From contig JAGKSX010000003.1 of NCBI GenBank assembly GCA_018993155.1, positions 1 to 64,000 on the forward strand: a DNA stretch of 64,000 bases. Direction: 5' to 3'. Source of the stretch: Hydrogenophaga sp. GTDB taxonomy: Bacteria; Pseudomonadota; Gammaproteobacteria; Burkholderiales; Burkholderiaceae_C. Positions within the stretch are counted from its first letter, which is position 1. The number at the start of each line of letters is the position of its first letter. The notes beneath the pieces were generated by a model that was not told the origin of the DNA, did no database searches, and saw only the letters and a program-made list of their open reading frames with translations. Of this stretch, positions 20,036 through 27,291 are shown piece after piece. A program made the position numbers and the translations under genes.

Positions 20036-20953
20036 TTAGTTTTTTCGCATCAGCGTCGACTTGCCAAAAAGGCTTTCGATCAGATCCACCGCCAGCTCGG
20101 CGGTGCGGTTGCGCACATCGAGGGCGGGGTTGAGCTCCATCACGTCGAGCGAGCTCAGCCGGCCGGTGTCCGCGATCATTTCCATGCACAGCTGCGCCTC
20201 GCGGTAGGTCGGGCCGCCGAGCACGGTGGTGCCCACGCCGGGCGCGATTTCCGGATCCAGGAAGTCCACGTCGAAGCTCACGTGCAGGTGGGTCTGCTCG
20301 TCCACGCCCATCAGCGCCTGCTCCATGGTGTGGCGCATGCCCATCTCGTCGATGTAGCGCATGTCAAACACCTCCAGGCCGGCCTGGTGCACCAGGCGCT
20401 TCTCGCCCGCGTCCACGCTGCGGATGCCGATCTGCCGCACCACGCCGGCGTCGATGGCCGGTGTGGTGCCGCCGATGCCGGTGAGTTCGGGCGGGCCCAT
20501 GCCGCAGAGCAGCGCCACCGGCATGCCGTGGATGTTGCCGCTGGGCGTGAGCGCGGCGGTGTTGAAGTCGGCGTGGGCGTCGAGCCAGAGCACGCGCAGC
20601 TTCTTGCGCGCCTCGCGGCAGTGGCGCGCCACCGCGCTGATCGAGCCCAGGCCCAGGCAGTGGTCACCGCCGAGCACGATGGGCAGGCGGCCCAGCGCGA
20701 GTTCGGCGTGCACGGCCTCATGAAGGGTCTGGTTCCAGGCCACCACTTCACCCAGGTGGCGGTAGCCGTCGGTGGGCGGCAACCAGGGATTGGCCGGACC
20801 GCCGAGGTTGCCGCGGTCGGCGACGCTCAGGCCCTGGCCTTCGAGCACCGAGGCCAGGCCCGCGACGCGCAAGGCCTCGGGGCCCATGGAGGCACCGCGT
20901 GCACCGGCACCGATATCGGTTGGCACCCCAATGAGGCTGACGTCTTTTTGCAT
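20036..20953 (-). CDS. rocF: Arginase
   Basis: Arginase hydrolyses L-arginine to ornithine and urea. The 305-residue protein has all ureohydrolase manganese motifs: GGDH at residues 95-98, DAHAD at 125-129 and SFDVDFLDP near residue 227. The DIGAGARGASMGPEALR N-terminus is typical of arginase rather than agmatinase. The C-terminal LSSLDVMELNPALD also fits. It is a single gene, divergent from the first beta-helix gene across a 351-base gap. Confidence 0.94.
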   Translation of the reverse strand: MQKDVSLIGVPTDIGAGARGASMGPEALRVAGLASVLEGQGLSVADRGNLGGPANPWLPPTDGYRHLGEVVAWNQTLHEAVHAELALGRLPIVLGGDHCLGLGSISAVARHCREARKKLRVLWLDAHADFNTAALTPSGNIHGMPVALLCGMGPPELTGIGGTTPAIDAGVVRQIGIRSVDAGEKRLVHQAGLEVFDMRYIDEMGMRHTMEQALMGVDEQTHLHVSFDVDFLDPEIAPGVGTTVLGGPTYREAQLCMEMIADTGRLSSLDVMELNPALDVRNRTAELAVDLIESLFGKSTLMRKN

Positions 20954-21304
20954 GGCGGTATTGTGAGTCGGTGAATCCCGAGTGTGACGGCCTTCGGGCT
21001 GGTTTCAAAACGTATGGCGTGTTACCAGCCACCGGTCGGTGGGCGGACATTGCACACACGCCCTCCACCGGGCACTTCTTTTCGGGCGGGGAATTTTGTT
21101 ACCAACCCACACCTTTCGTGCCGGACTCCAAGCCGTTGGGAAGCTGATACTCCGTTCGCGCTGAGCGGGTCTCCGCCCATCGTGGTGATTTATCTCACGT
21201 TCCTGGCCTGTCCGACACTGCAGCGCAGTGTGACCTGGAACCCTTTCCCGATCGCCCCTGCCGCCGCCCTCGTGTGAGCGTCAAGGTGTTTTTGTGCCGC
21301 CGAT
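20954..21304. other. 351-base divergent intergenic region
   Basis: No gene is visible here. It should hold the promoters of arginase and of the first beta-helix gene. Several short blocks (CGTATG-N3-TGTTAC, a GAATTTTGTTAC stretch at 21091, GATACTCC, GCTGAGCGG) recur in the gap before the third beta-helix gene (24452-24730), showing that upstream DNA was duplicated along with the coding sequence. Confidence 0.7.
21006..21025 (+). promoter_or_regulatory. Shared upstream motif, copy 1
   Basis: The motif CAAA(A/G)CGTATG-N3-TGTTAC lies 280 bases before the first beta-helix gene. Sixteen of 20 positions match the copy at 24459, which lies at a similar distance before the third paralogue. It could be a regulator site or a duplicated promoter remnant. 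Confidence 0.45.
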
Positions 21305-22720
21305 ATGAACCCGACTCCGATTCCGACCCCGACGCCCTGGCTGGAGGGCCCTTCGACCCGCAAGTCGCTGCCCTTGCTGGCCGTGCTGTTCGCGGCCACG
21401 CTCACCGCCTGCGGTGGTGGGGGCGGCGGAGGGACGGCCACGGGTGGTGGCACGGTCAACGAACCGGTGGCCGGGGCGCCAGCGCCGAGCCCGGCTCCTT
21501 CGCCAGCACCGCGCCCTTCGCCAGCGCCAAGCCCTGCACCGGCACCGGCACCGGCACCGGCACCGGCACCTGCACCTGCACCTGCACCGGCACCTGCTCC
21601 AGCCCCCTCGACCACCGCTTGCGATGCCGCCACCGGCCGCGTGCTGCAGGTCGGCCCGGGCAAGACCTACGCCCTGCCCAGTGCCGCGGCGGCCGTGGCG
21701 CAGTCGGGTGACGTGATCAAGATCACCGCTGGCGACTACCGGGGCGACGTCGCTTCCTGGACCGTCAACAACCTGACCATCTGCGGCGTGGGTGGCAAGG
21801 CCCGCCTGTTCGCCAACGGCAACAACGCCCGCGGCAAGGGCTTGTGGGTGGTCACCGGCTCGAACATCACCATCGACAGCGTCGAGTTCCGCGACACCAC
21901 GGTGCCCGACCAGAACGGTGCCGGCATCCGCGCCGAACATGGCGGCGACCTGCGCATCCTCAACAGCGGCTTCTACGACAACCAGAACGGGATCCTGGCC
22001 AACGCTGGTTCGTCGACCATCACCATCGAAGGCTCCGAGTTCGCGCGCAACGGCCTGGGCGATGGCTACACGCACAACATCTACGTCAACCAGATCAACC
22101 GCCTGACGGTGAGCCGCAGCTACTTCCATGAAGCCAAGGTGGGCCACAACCTCAAGAGCCGGGCCCGGGAGACGGTGATCGAGAACAGCTACTTCATGGA
22201 CGGCCCCACGGGCACGTCGAGCTACCTGGCCGACTTCCCGAACGGCGGCCGCGTCTACCTGCGCGGCAACCTGTTCCACAAGGGGCCGCAGGCGAGCAAC
22301 CCGAATGCCATTTCCTACGGTGCGGAGGGCCTGTCGAACCCGACCAACACCTTCGAGGCCGTGCACAACACGGTGGCCATCACCCGCTCGGGCGGCGCCT
22401 TCCTGGCCATCGCCAGCGGCACCTCGTCGGTCACGCTCGCGGCCAACCTGTTTGCCGGCACGGGCAGCCCGTCGCTGATCACGGGCGGCTACGCCGCCGG
22501 CAATGCGGCGCAGTCGAACAACGTGACCTCGGTGGCCAGCAACATCCCGGGCGCCAGCAGCATCGCCAGCCCGAACTTCTGGCCCAACGCGACGCTGCAG
22601 GCCCTGATCGGCCTGTCGGTGGTGCCGGACTCGAATTACACGCGCGATGCGCCCACGCCCTATGCCTCGCGGGCGATCTCAGGCAGCCGCAAGGCGGGCG
22701 CACTGCAGTCATCCCCATAA
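21305..22720 (+). CDS. Right-handed beta-helix lipoprotein, paralogue 1
   Basis: Of 471 residues, the N-terminus is a lipoprotein signal with lipobox LTAC (Cys36) followed by glycines, so outer membrane anchoring is likely. A Pro-Ala linker (about residues 58-102) leads to a pectate-lyase-like parallel beta-helix that begins at GRVLQVGPGKTYALPSAAAAV. The helix carries strand repeats such as NITIDSVEF, LRILNSGFYDNQNGI and STITIEGSEFARNG. The catalytic site is not evident, so it may bind or cleave polysaccharide. The two paralogues downstream share nearly the whole helix domain. The ATG lies at 21305; no strong ribosome site is visible. Confidence 0.82.
   Translation: MNPTPIPTPTPWLEGPSTRKSLPLLAVLFAATLTACGGGGGGGTATGGGTVNEPVAGAPAPSPAPSPAPRPSPAPSPAPAPAPAPAPAPAPAPAPAPAPAPSTTACDAATGRVLQVGPGKTYALPSAAAAVAQSGDVIKITAGDYRGDVASWTVNNLTICGVGGKARLFANGNNARGKGLWVVTGSNITIDSVEFRDTTVPDQNGAGIRAEHGGDLRILNSGFYDNQNGILANAGSSTITIEGSEFARNGLGDGYTHNIYVNQINRLTVSRSYFHEAKVGHNLKSRARETVIENSYFMDGPTGTSSYLADFPNGGRVYLRGNLFHKGPQASNPNAISYGAEGLSNPTNTFEAVHNTVAITRSGGAFLAIASGTSSVTLAANLFAGTGSPSLITGGYAAGNAAQSNNVTSVASNIPGASSIASPNFWPNATLQALIGLSVVPDSNYTRDAPTPYASRAISGSRKAGALQSSP
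21476..21609 (+). repeat. Low-complexity Pro-Ala coding repeat
   Basis: Degenerate six-base units of the GCACCG/GCACCT kind encode the (Ala-Pro)n and Ala-Pro-Ser linker of beta-helix paralogue 1. The near-identical tandem units are prone to slippage and length variation. Confidence 0.85.
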
Positions 22721-22806
22721 ACCGCCGGACCGCCAGGCAGGAGGGCACGGAAGACCCGTGTTCAGGAGGCGGCCGTTCTTTCATCAGCTCTCAGGTGATT
22801 CTTCCC

Positions 22807-24402
22807 ATGTCCCAACTCGATTCCCTCTCCCGTCCGGCTTCGCACGCCGGTGTGCTGGCCGCCTGCGCGGTCATGTTCTCGATGGTGGCCGCCGCTCCGG
22901 CCCAGGCACAGACCGCTTCCACGAGCTGGACCAAGATCGCCAACGAAGGCCAGATCTTCCGCGTCTCCGGCACGAAGAACGTGCGCTATGGCACCGGCAC
23001 CCGCTGGGCCTACAAGACGGTCCGCACCGGTGGCCTGTGCACCAGCTATTACTTCGGCTCCGACCCGGCCAAGGGCTCGGCCAAGACCTGTCAGGTGATG
23101 GCCGCTGCCGCCCCGGCGCCCGCGCCAGCCCCTGCACCCGCGCCGGCTCCAGCCCCGGCGCCTTCACCTGCACCAGCCCCCGCTCCTGCGCCGGCCCCTG
23201 CTCCCGCACCGGCACCCGCGCCAGCCCCTGCACCCGCCCCGGCGCCAGCCCCTGCTCCCGCACCCGCACCCGCGCCGGCACCCGCTCCCTCGGGCACGGC
23301 CTGCGACACGGCCACCGGCCGCGTGCTGCAGGTGGGCCCGGGCAAGACCTACAGCGTGCCGAGCGCCGCCGCCGCCGTGGCGCAGGCCGGTGACGTGATC
23401 AAGATCACCGCCGGCGACTACCGCGGTGACGCGGCGACCTGGAAGGCCAGCAACCTCACCATCTGCGGCGTGGGCGGCAAGGCCCGGCTGTTCGCCGATG
23501 GGAAAAACGTGCAGGGCAAGGGCCTGTGGGTGGTCTCCAGCCCCAACATCACGATCGACAACATCGAGTTCCGCAACGCCACCGTGCCCGACCAGAACGG
23601 CGCCGGCATTCGCGTGGAACCCGGCGTCAACCTGACGGTGCGCAACAGCGGCTTCTTCGACAACGAGAACGGCATCCTGGCCGCGGCCGGCGCGACCACG
23701 ATCACGATCGACCGCTCCGAGTTCGGCCGCAACGGCCGGGGCGATGGCTACACGCACAACATCTACGTGAACCAGATCAACCGCATCGCGGTGACCTCCA
23801 GCCACTTCCACGAGGCCAAGATCGGCCACAACTTCAAGAGCCGGGCGAAGGAGTCGGTGATCGAGAACAGCTACTTCATGGACGGCGCCACCGGCACGTC
23901 GAGCTACCTGGCCGACTTCCCCAATGGCGGCAAGGTGGTGCTGAAGGGCAACATGTTCCACAAGGGCCCGAACGCGGACAACCCCAATGCCATCTCCTAC
24001 GGCGCCGAAGGCCTGTCCAACCCGAGCAACACCTTCGAGGCCGTGCACAACACGGTGGTGATCACGCGCTCAGGCGGTGCCTTCCTGGCCATTGCCAACG
24101 GCACCAGCTCGGTCAAGCTCACGGCCAACCTGTTCGCCGGCACGGGCAGCCCGGCGCTGATCACCGGCGGGTACGCCGCTGGCAGCGCGGTGCAGTCGAA
24201 CAACGTGACCTCGGTGGCCAGCAACATTCCGGGCGCGTCCAACGTCGCCACCCCGAACTTCTGGCCCAACGCGACGCTGCAATCCCTGATTGCCTTGTCC
24301 GTTGTGCCCGATGCCAGCTACACCCGCGATGCGCCGGCGCCCTACACGCTGCGCGCGATCTCGGGCAGCCGCAAGGTCGGCGCGCTGCAGTCCGCGCCCT
24401 GA
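22807..24402 (+). CDS. Secreted right-handed beta-helix protein, paralogue 2, with an extra N-terminal module
   Basis: The 531-residue protein has a cleavable signal peptide ending at AQA (residue 34) rather than a lipobox. A compact module follows (about 39-97) with SWTKIANEGQIF, VRYGTGTRWAYK and a likely disulfide between Cys78 and Cys95. A Pro-Ala linker of about 65 residues then leads to the same beta-helix domain as the neighbours. The module resembles small accessory domains appended to secreted glycoside-active proteins, which is my recollection rather than a search result. The GTG at 22795 is an alternative start. A strong terminator follows at 24426. Confidence 0.82.
   Translation: MSQLDSLSRPASHAGVLAACAVMFSMVAAAPAQAQTASTSWTKIANEGQIFRVSGTKNVRYGTGTRWAYKTVRTGGLCTSYYFGSDPAKGSAKTCQVMAAAAPAPAPAPAPAPAPAPAPSPAPAPAPAPAPAPAPAPAPAPAPAPAPAPAPAPAPAPAPAPSGTACDTATGRVLQVGPGKTYSVPSAAAAVAQAGDVIKITAGDYRGDAATWKASNLTICGVGGKARLFADGKNVQGKGLWVVSSPNITIDNIEFRNATVPDQNGAGIRVEPGVNLTVRNSGFFDNENGILAAAGATTITIDRSEFGRNGRGDGYTHNIYVNQINRIAVTSSHFHEAKIGHNFKSRAKESVIENSYFMDGATGTSSYLADFPNGGKVVLKGNMFHKGPNADNPNAISYGAEGLSNPSNTFEAVHNTVVITRSGGAFLAIANGTSSVKLTANLFAGTGSPALITGGYAAGSAVQSNNVTSVASNIPGASNVATPNFWPNATLQSLIALSVVPDASYTRDAPAPYTLRAISGSRKVGALQSAP
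23108..23289 (+). repeat. Long Pro-Ala coding repeat
   Basis: Tandem six-base units of GCNCCN type encode roughly 60 residues of alternating Ala-Pro in beta-helix paralogue 2, longer than the linker in paralogue 1. Unit number is probably variable between strains. Confidence 0.85.
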
Positions 24403-24425
24403 GCCCGGTCCCGCGCACCGTTTCC

Positions 24426-24451
24426 AAGGCCCGCCTCGCGCGGGCCTTTTT
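24426..24451 (+). terminator. Rho-independent terminator after beta-helix paralogue 2
   Basis: AAGGCCCGC pairs with GCGGGCCTT across a five-base loop, followed by a run of T. It separates paralogues 1 and 2 from paralogue 3, which must use its own promoter. Confidence 0.85.
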
Positions 24452-24458
24452 CATGCAT

Positions 24459-24478
24459 CAAAGCGTATGAGCTGTTAC
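24459..24478 (+). promoter_or_regulatory. Shared upstream motif, copy 2
   Basis: CAAAGCGTATG-N3-TGTTAC lies 253 bases before the third beta-helix gene and matches the copy at 21006. The rest of this 328-base gap (24403-24730) holds the terminator at 24426 and duplicated upstream blocks (GATACTCC, GCTGAGCGG, a GAATCTCGGTTAC stretch at 24521) but no gene. Confidence 0.45.
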
Positions 24479-24730
24479 GTCCGAAGCCGTTGGCCTGCGG
24501 GGCTGCCGAGACAGGGCGGCGAATCTCGGTTACATAAAAACACGTTCTGTGGCAGGCGATCCGGCGCCAGCGGCCACACTGGCGACCATTTCCCGGTCCT
24601 GGCGCGGGGCAGAGCGCTGAGCGGCGATACTCCACCCCGTACCCTTGTCTTTGATGGATCCGGACCCCTTCTTCAGAACGCGGACGATTGGCCTGCCTGG
24701 CCCGTGTCTGTTTTTCTTGCGTTGCCTATC

Positions 24731-26050
24731 TTGAACATCCAACCCACTCCGCACCTGAGCGCCCCTGCTCGCCGCCTGTCCTCTTCCCTTGTTGTTCCCG
24801 GCTTCGCGCTGTTGCTGGCCGCTGCCTTGAGCGCCTGTGGGGGCGGTGGCGGCGGAGGGGGCGGCGGCGGCAGTGGCGACAGCCCGTCGGGCGGTGGTGG
24901 CGCAGGGGGCGGCAGCGCCACGCCATCGCCCGCACCTCCCTTGTCGGCCGGCGCGGCGTGCGACACCGCACCGGGCCGCGTGCTTCAGGTGGGCCCTGGC
25001 AAGACCTATGCCACGCCCAGCGCGGCGGCCGCGGTGGCGCAGGCCGGCGATGTGATCAAGATCGCGGGCGGCGACTACCAGGGCGACGTCGCCTCCTGGA
25101 CCGTCAACAACCTCACCATCTGCGGCGTGGGCAGCCGCGCGCGCCTGTTCGCCAACGGCAACAACGCCCGGGGCAAGGGCCTGTGGGTGGTGTCGGGCGC
25201 GAACATCACCATCGACAACATCGAGTTCCGCGACACCACGGTGCCCGACCAGAACGGTGCCGGCATCCGCGCCGAGCACACGGGCGACCTGCGCATCCTC
25301 AACAGCGGCTTCTACGACAACCAGAACGGCATCCTGGCCAACGCCGGCTCGGCCACCATCACCATTGAAAGTTCGGAGTTCGCGCGCAACGGCCTGGGTG
25401 ATGGCTACACGCACAACATCTACGTCAACCAGATCGACCGGCTGACGGTGAACTCCAGCTATTTCCACGAGGCCAAGGTCGGCCACAACCTCAAGAGCCG
25501 GGCGCGCGAGTCCATCATCCAGAACAGCTACTTCATGGACGGGCCCAGCGGCAATTCCAGCTACCTGGCCGATTTCCCCAACGGCGGCCGCGTGGTCCTG
25601 AAGGGCAACTTCTTCCAGAAGGGCCCGAACGCGCAGAACAACAACGCGATCGCCTATGGCATGGAAGGCCTGTCGAACGCCAATACCTCGCTGGAGATGG
25701 TGCACAACACCGTCGCCATCACCCGTTCGGGCGGCGCCTACCTGTCCGTGGCCGGCGGCGCCTCGGTCGCGCTCACGGCCAACCTGTTCGTGGGGACCGG
25801 CAACCAGTCCTTGTTCGCCAGCAGCTTCTCCAACTTGACGCAGTCGAACAACGTGAACTCGGTGGCCACCAACATCCCGGGCGCCAGCAACATCAGCAGC
25901 CCCAACTTCTGGCCGAATGCCACGCTGCAGGCCCTGATCGGCCTGGCGGGCGTGCCGGATGCGACCTACACGCGCGATGCGCCCGCGCCCTACGCCTCAC
26001 GGGCGATCACGGGCAGCCGCAAAGCCGGCGCCTTGCAGGCCGCGCCCTGA
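24731..26050 (+). CDS. Right-handed beta-helix lipoprotein, paralogue 3
   Basis: The 439-residue protein has a lipoprotein signal with lipobox LSAC, Cys36, followed by a poly-glycine linker in place of the Pro-Ala linkers. The beta-helix starts at GRVLQVGPGKTYATPSAAAAV and ends with the family tail YTRDAPAPYASRAITGSRKAGALQ. I chose the TTG at 24731 because the DNA around it aligns with the ATG of paralogue 1 and because it puts the lipobox cysteine at residue 36 in both. A GTG at 24704 is the alternative. Function is unknown, as for the other two copies. Confidence 0.8.
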   Translation: MNIQPTPHLSAPARRLSSSLVVPGFALLLAAALSACGGGGGGGGGGGSGDSPSGGGGAGGGSATPSPAPPLSAGAACDTAPGRVLQVGPGKTYATPSAAAAVAQAGDVIKIAGGDYQGDVASWTVNNLTICGVGSRARLFANGNNARGKGLWVVSGANITIDNIEFRDTTVPDQNGAGIRAEHTGDLRILNSGFYDNQNGILANAGSATITIESSEFARNGLGDGYTHNIYVNQIDRLTVNSSYFHEAKVGHNLKSRARESIIQNSYFMDGPSGNSSYLADFPNGGRVVLKGNFFQKGPNAQNNNAIAYGMEGLSNANTSLEMVHNTVAITRSGGAYLSVAGGASVALTANLFVGTGNQSLFASSFSNLTQSNNVNSVATNIPGASNISSPNFWPNATLQALIGLAGVPDATYTRDAPAPYASRAITGSRKAGALQAAP

Positions 26051-26054
26051 GTCC

Positions 26055-26072
26055 GCGGCGCCCCGGCGCCGC
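26055..26072 (+). terminator. Hairpin after beta-helix paralogue 3
   Basis: GCGGCGCC and GGCGCCGC form a perfect eight-base stem around two bases, five bases after the stop codon. There is no T-run, so it may be a transcript-stabilising or rho-assisted end. Confidence 0.45.
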
Positions 26073-26122
26073 CGCAGGTGAACGACAATGCGTTCACCCC
26101 TCGACTCCCAACCCGCCACGCG

Positions 26123-26141
26123 CCCGCGCGCAGCGGGTTTT
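26123..26141 (+). terminator. Hairpin with T-run just before the DUF6352 start
   Basis: CCCGC pairs with GCGGG across five bases, followed by TTTT, ending five bases before the ATG at 26146. It could be the true terminator of the beta-helix gene or affect translation of the next gene, for which I see no clear ribosome site. Confidence 0.4.
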
Positions 26142-26145
26142 CTTC

Positions 26146-27231
26146 ATGTCCGACGCCTCTTCCCTTCCCATCTGGTCGTCCTGCGGCCACGAACTGCTCA
26201 TCCGCGATGCGCGCGGCTGGCTGAGCCCCACCGACGGCTACTGGCGGCTCTGGCTCCAGCGCCCGGAACTCGCGCTGGTCGAGGAATCCTGTGCCGCCGA
26301 GCGCGCGCTGCACGCTGCCTTGATGGCCGCGCCCACGCGCGCCGTGGCGGCGGCCGAGCTGGACGCCTTCGAGGACGACGACGCGCGCGCCAACCACCGC
26401 CTGTTCCTGGGCTTCCGGGACGCGGTGATCGCGGCCGGCTCGCTCGAAGCCGCCTACGCCGGCTTCTTCCAGGCCGGCGCGATCCAGATCCCGCCGCTGT
26501 TCCTGGACCTGATGGTGCAGGCCCTGGTGTGCCGCCTGCTGGAGGACGAGCCCGACGCCTGGGCCTGGCGCGCGGCCGAGATGCTGTTTCGTCGCCAGCG
26601 CGTGAGCGTGCAGGACGGCCGCGTGCTCAGCGGCGACAGCGAGGTGCTGGACCTGCTCAATGAAACCGGTGGCCTGGGCGAACTGGGGCGCCTGCTGGTG
26701 CAGGGCGGTGCGGCGCTGCCGGCCACGCAGATCGAGGTGCTGGGCGACGACAACGCGCCGCGTTACCTGCAAAGCCGCGTGGGGCCCGGTCGCTTCAACT
26801 TCGTGCTCGACCTCACGCACGAGATCCAGAACGAACTGCCGCACGGCCTCACGCTCACCATGGCACGCTCCCGCTCGGGCCTGAAGGCGCTGGCCTCGGT
26901 GCTGGAGAAGTGGGTGCGCCATTTCCACGGTGTGGCCGTGAAGATCCAGCCCGAGTCACGGGTGGAAGACCCGTCCTGGCGCTGGCATGTGGGGCTGGAC
27001 GTGGCCTCGACCGCGCTGCTCAACGACCTCTACTTGGGCAATGAGGTGGACCCCGAGCGCCAGCGCCACCTGATCAGCCTGTTCCGGCTGAGCTTCCCCG
27101 ACCCCATGGACATGCGTGCCGACGTGCGCGGCAAGCCGGTCTACCTGGGCCTGGCCATGGCGGCGGACGGTCTGCTCAAGCTCAAGCCGCAGAACCTGCT
27201 GCTCAACCTGCCGCTGGAGAAACCGATGTGA
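26146..27231 (+). CDS. DUF6352 family protein
   Basis: The 361-residue cytosolic protein opens with LPIWSSCGHELLIRDARGWLSPTDGYWRLWLQRPELA, the hallmark of DUF6352, a betaproteobacterial family of unknown function. It has no signal peptide or membrane segment. The C-terminal half contains LGLDVASTALLNDLYLGNEVD and ends in LKPQNLLLNLPLEKPM. It is convergent with icmF across 60 bases. I cannot assign a reaction. Confidence 0.8.
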   Translation: MSDASSLPIWSSCGHELLIRDARGWLSPTDGYWRLWLQRPELALVEESCAAERALHAALMAAPTRAVAAAELDAFEDDDARANHRLFLGFRDAVIAAGSLEAAYAGFFQAGAIQIPPLFLDLMVQALVCRLLEDEPDAWAWRAAEMLFRRQRVSVQDGRVLSGDSEVLDLLNETGGLGELGRLLVQGGAALPATQIEVLGDDNAPRYLQSRVGPGRFNFVLDLTHEIQNELPHGLTLTMARSRSGLKALASVLEKWVRHFHGVAVKIQPESRVEDPSWRWHVGLDVASTALLNDLYLGNEVDPERQRHLISLFRLSFPDPMDMRADVRGKPVYLGLAMAADGLLKLKPQNLLLNLPLEKPM

Positions 27232-27259
27232 ACCTGGGGCCGGCGCAGCCGGACCCTCG

Positions 27260-27276
27260 GTGCCCCTGACGGGCAC
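27260..27276. terminator. Hairpin between convergent DUF6352 and icmF genes
   Basis: GTGCCC and GGGCAC flank a five-base loop in the 60-base convergent gap. The stem is short and lacks a T-run on either strand. Confidence 0.4.
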
Positions 27277-27291
27277 TGCTTAGCGCTCGCC

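Noticed and set aside
23086..23100. ACCTGTCAGGT as a third quorum-sensing box
   Set aside because: It lacks the second TGACAG half at the right spacing and lies within the coding sequence of beta-helix paralogue 2.
23108..23289. Short tandem repeats considered as a possible CRISPR or minisatellite
   Set aside because: The units are six bases, uninterrupted and in frame as Ala-Pro codons of a linker; there are no spacers.
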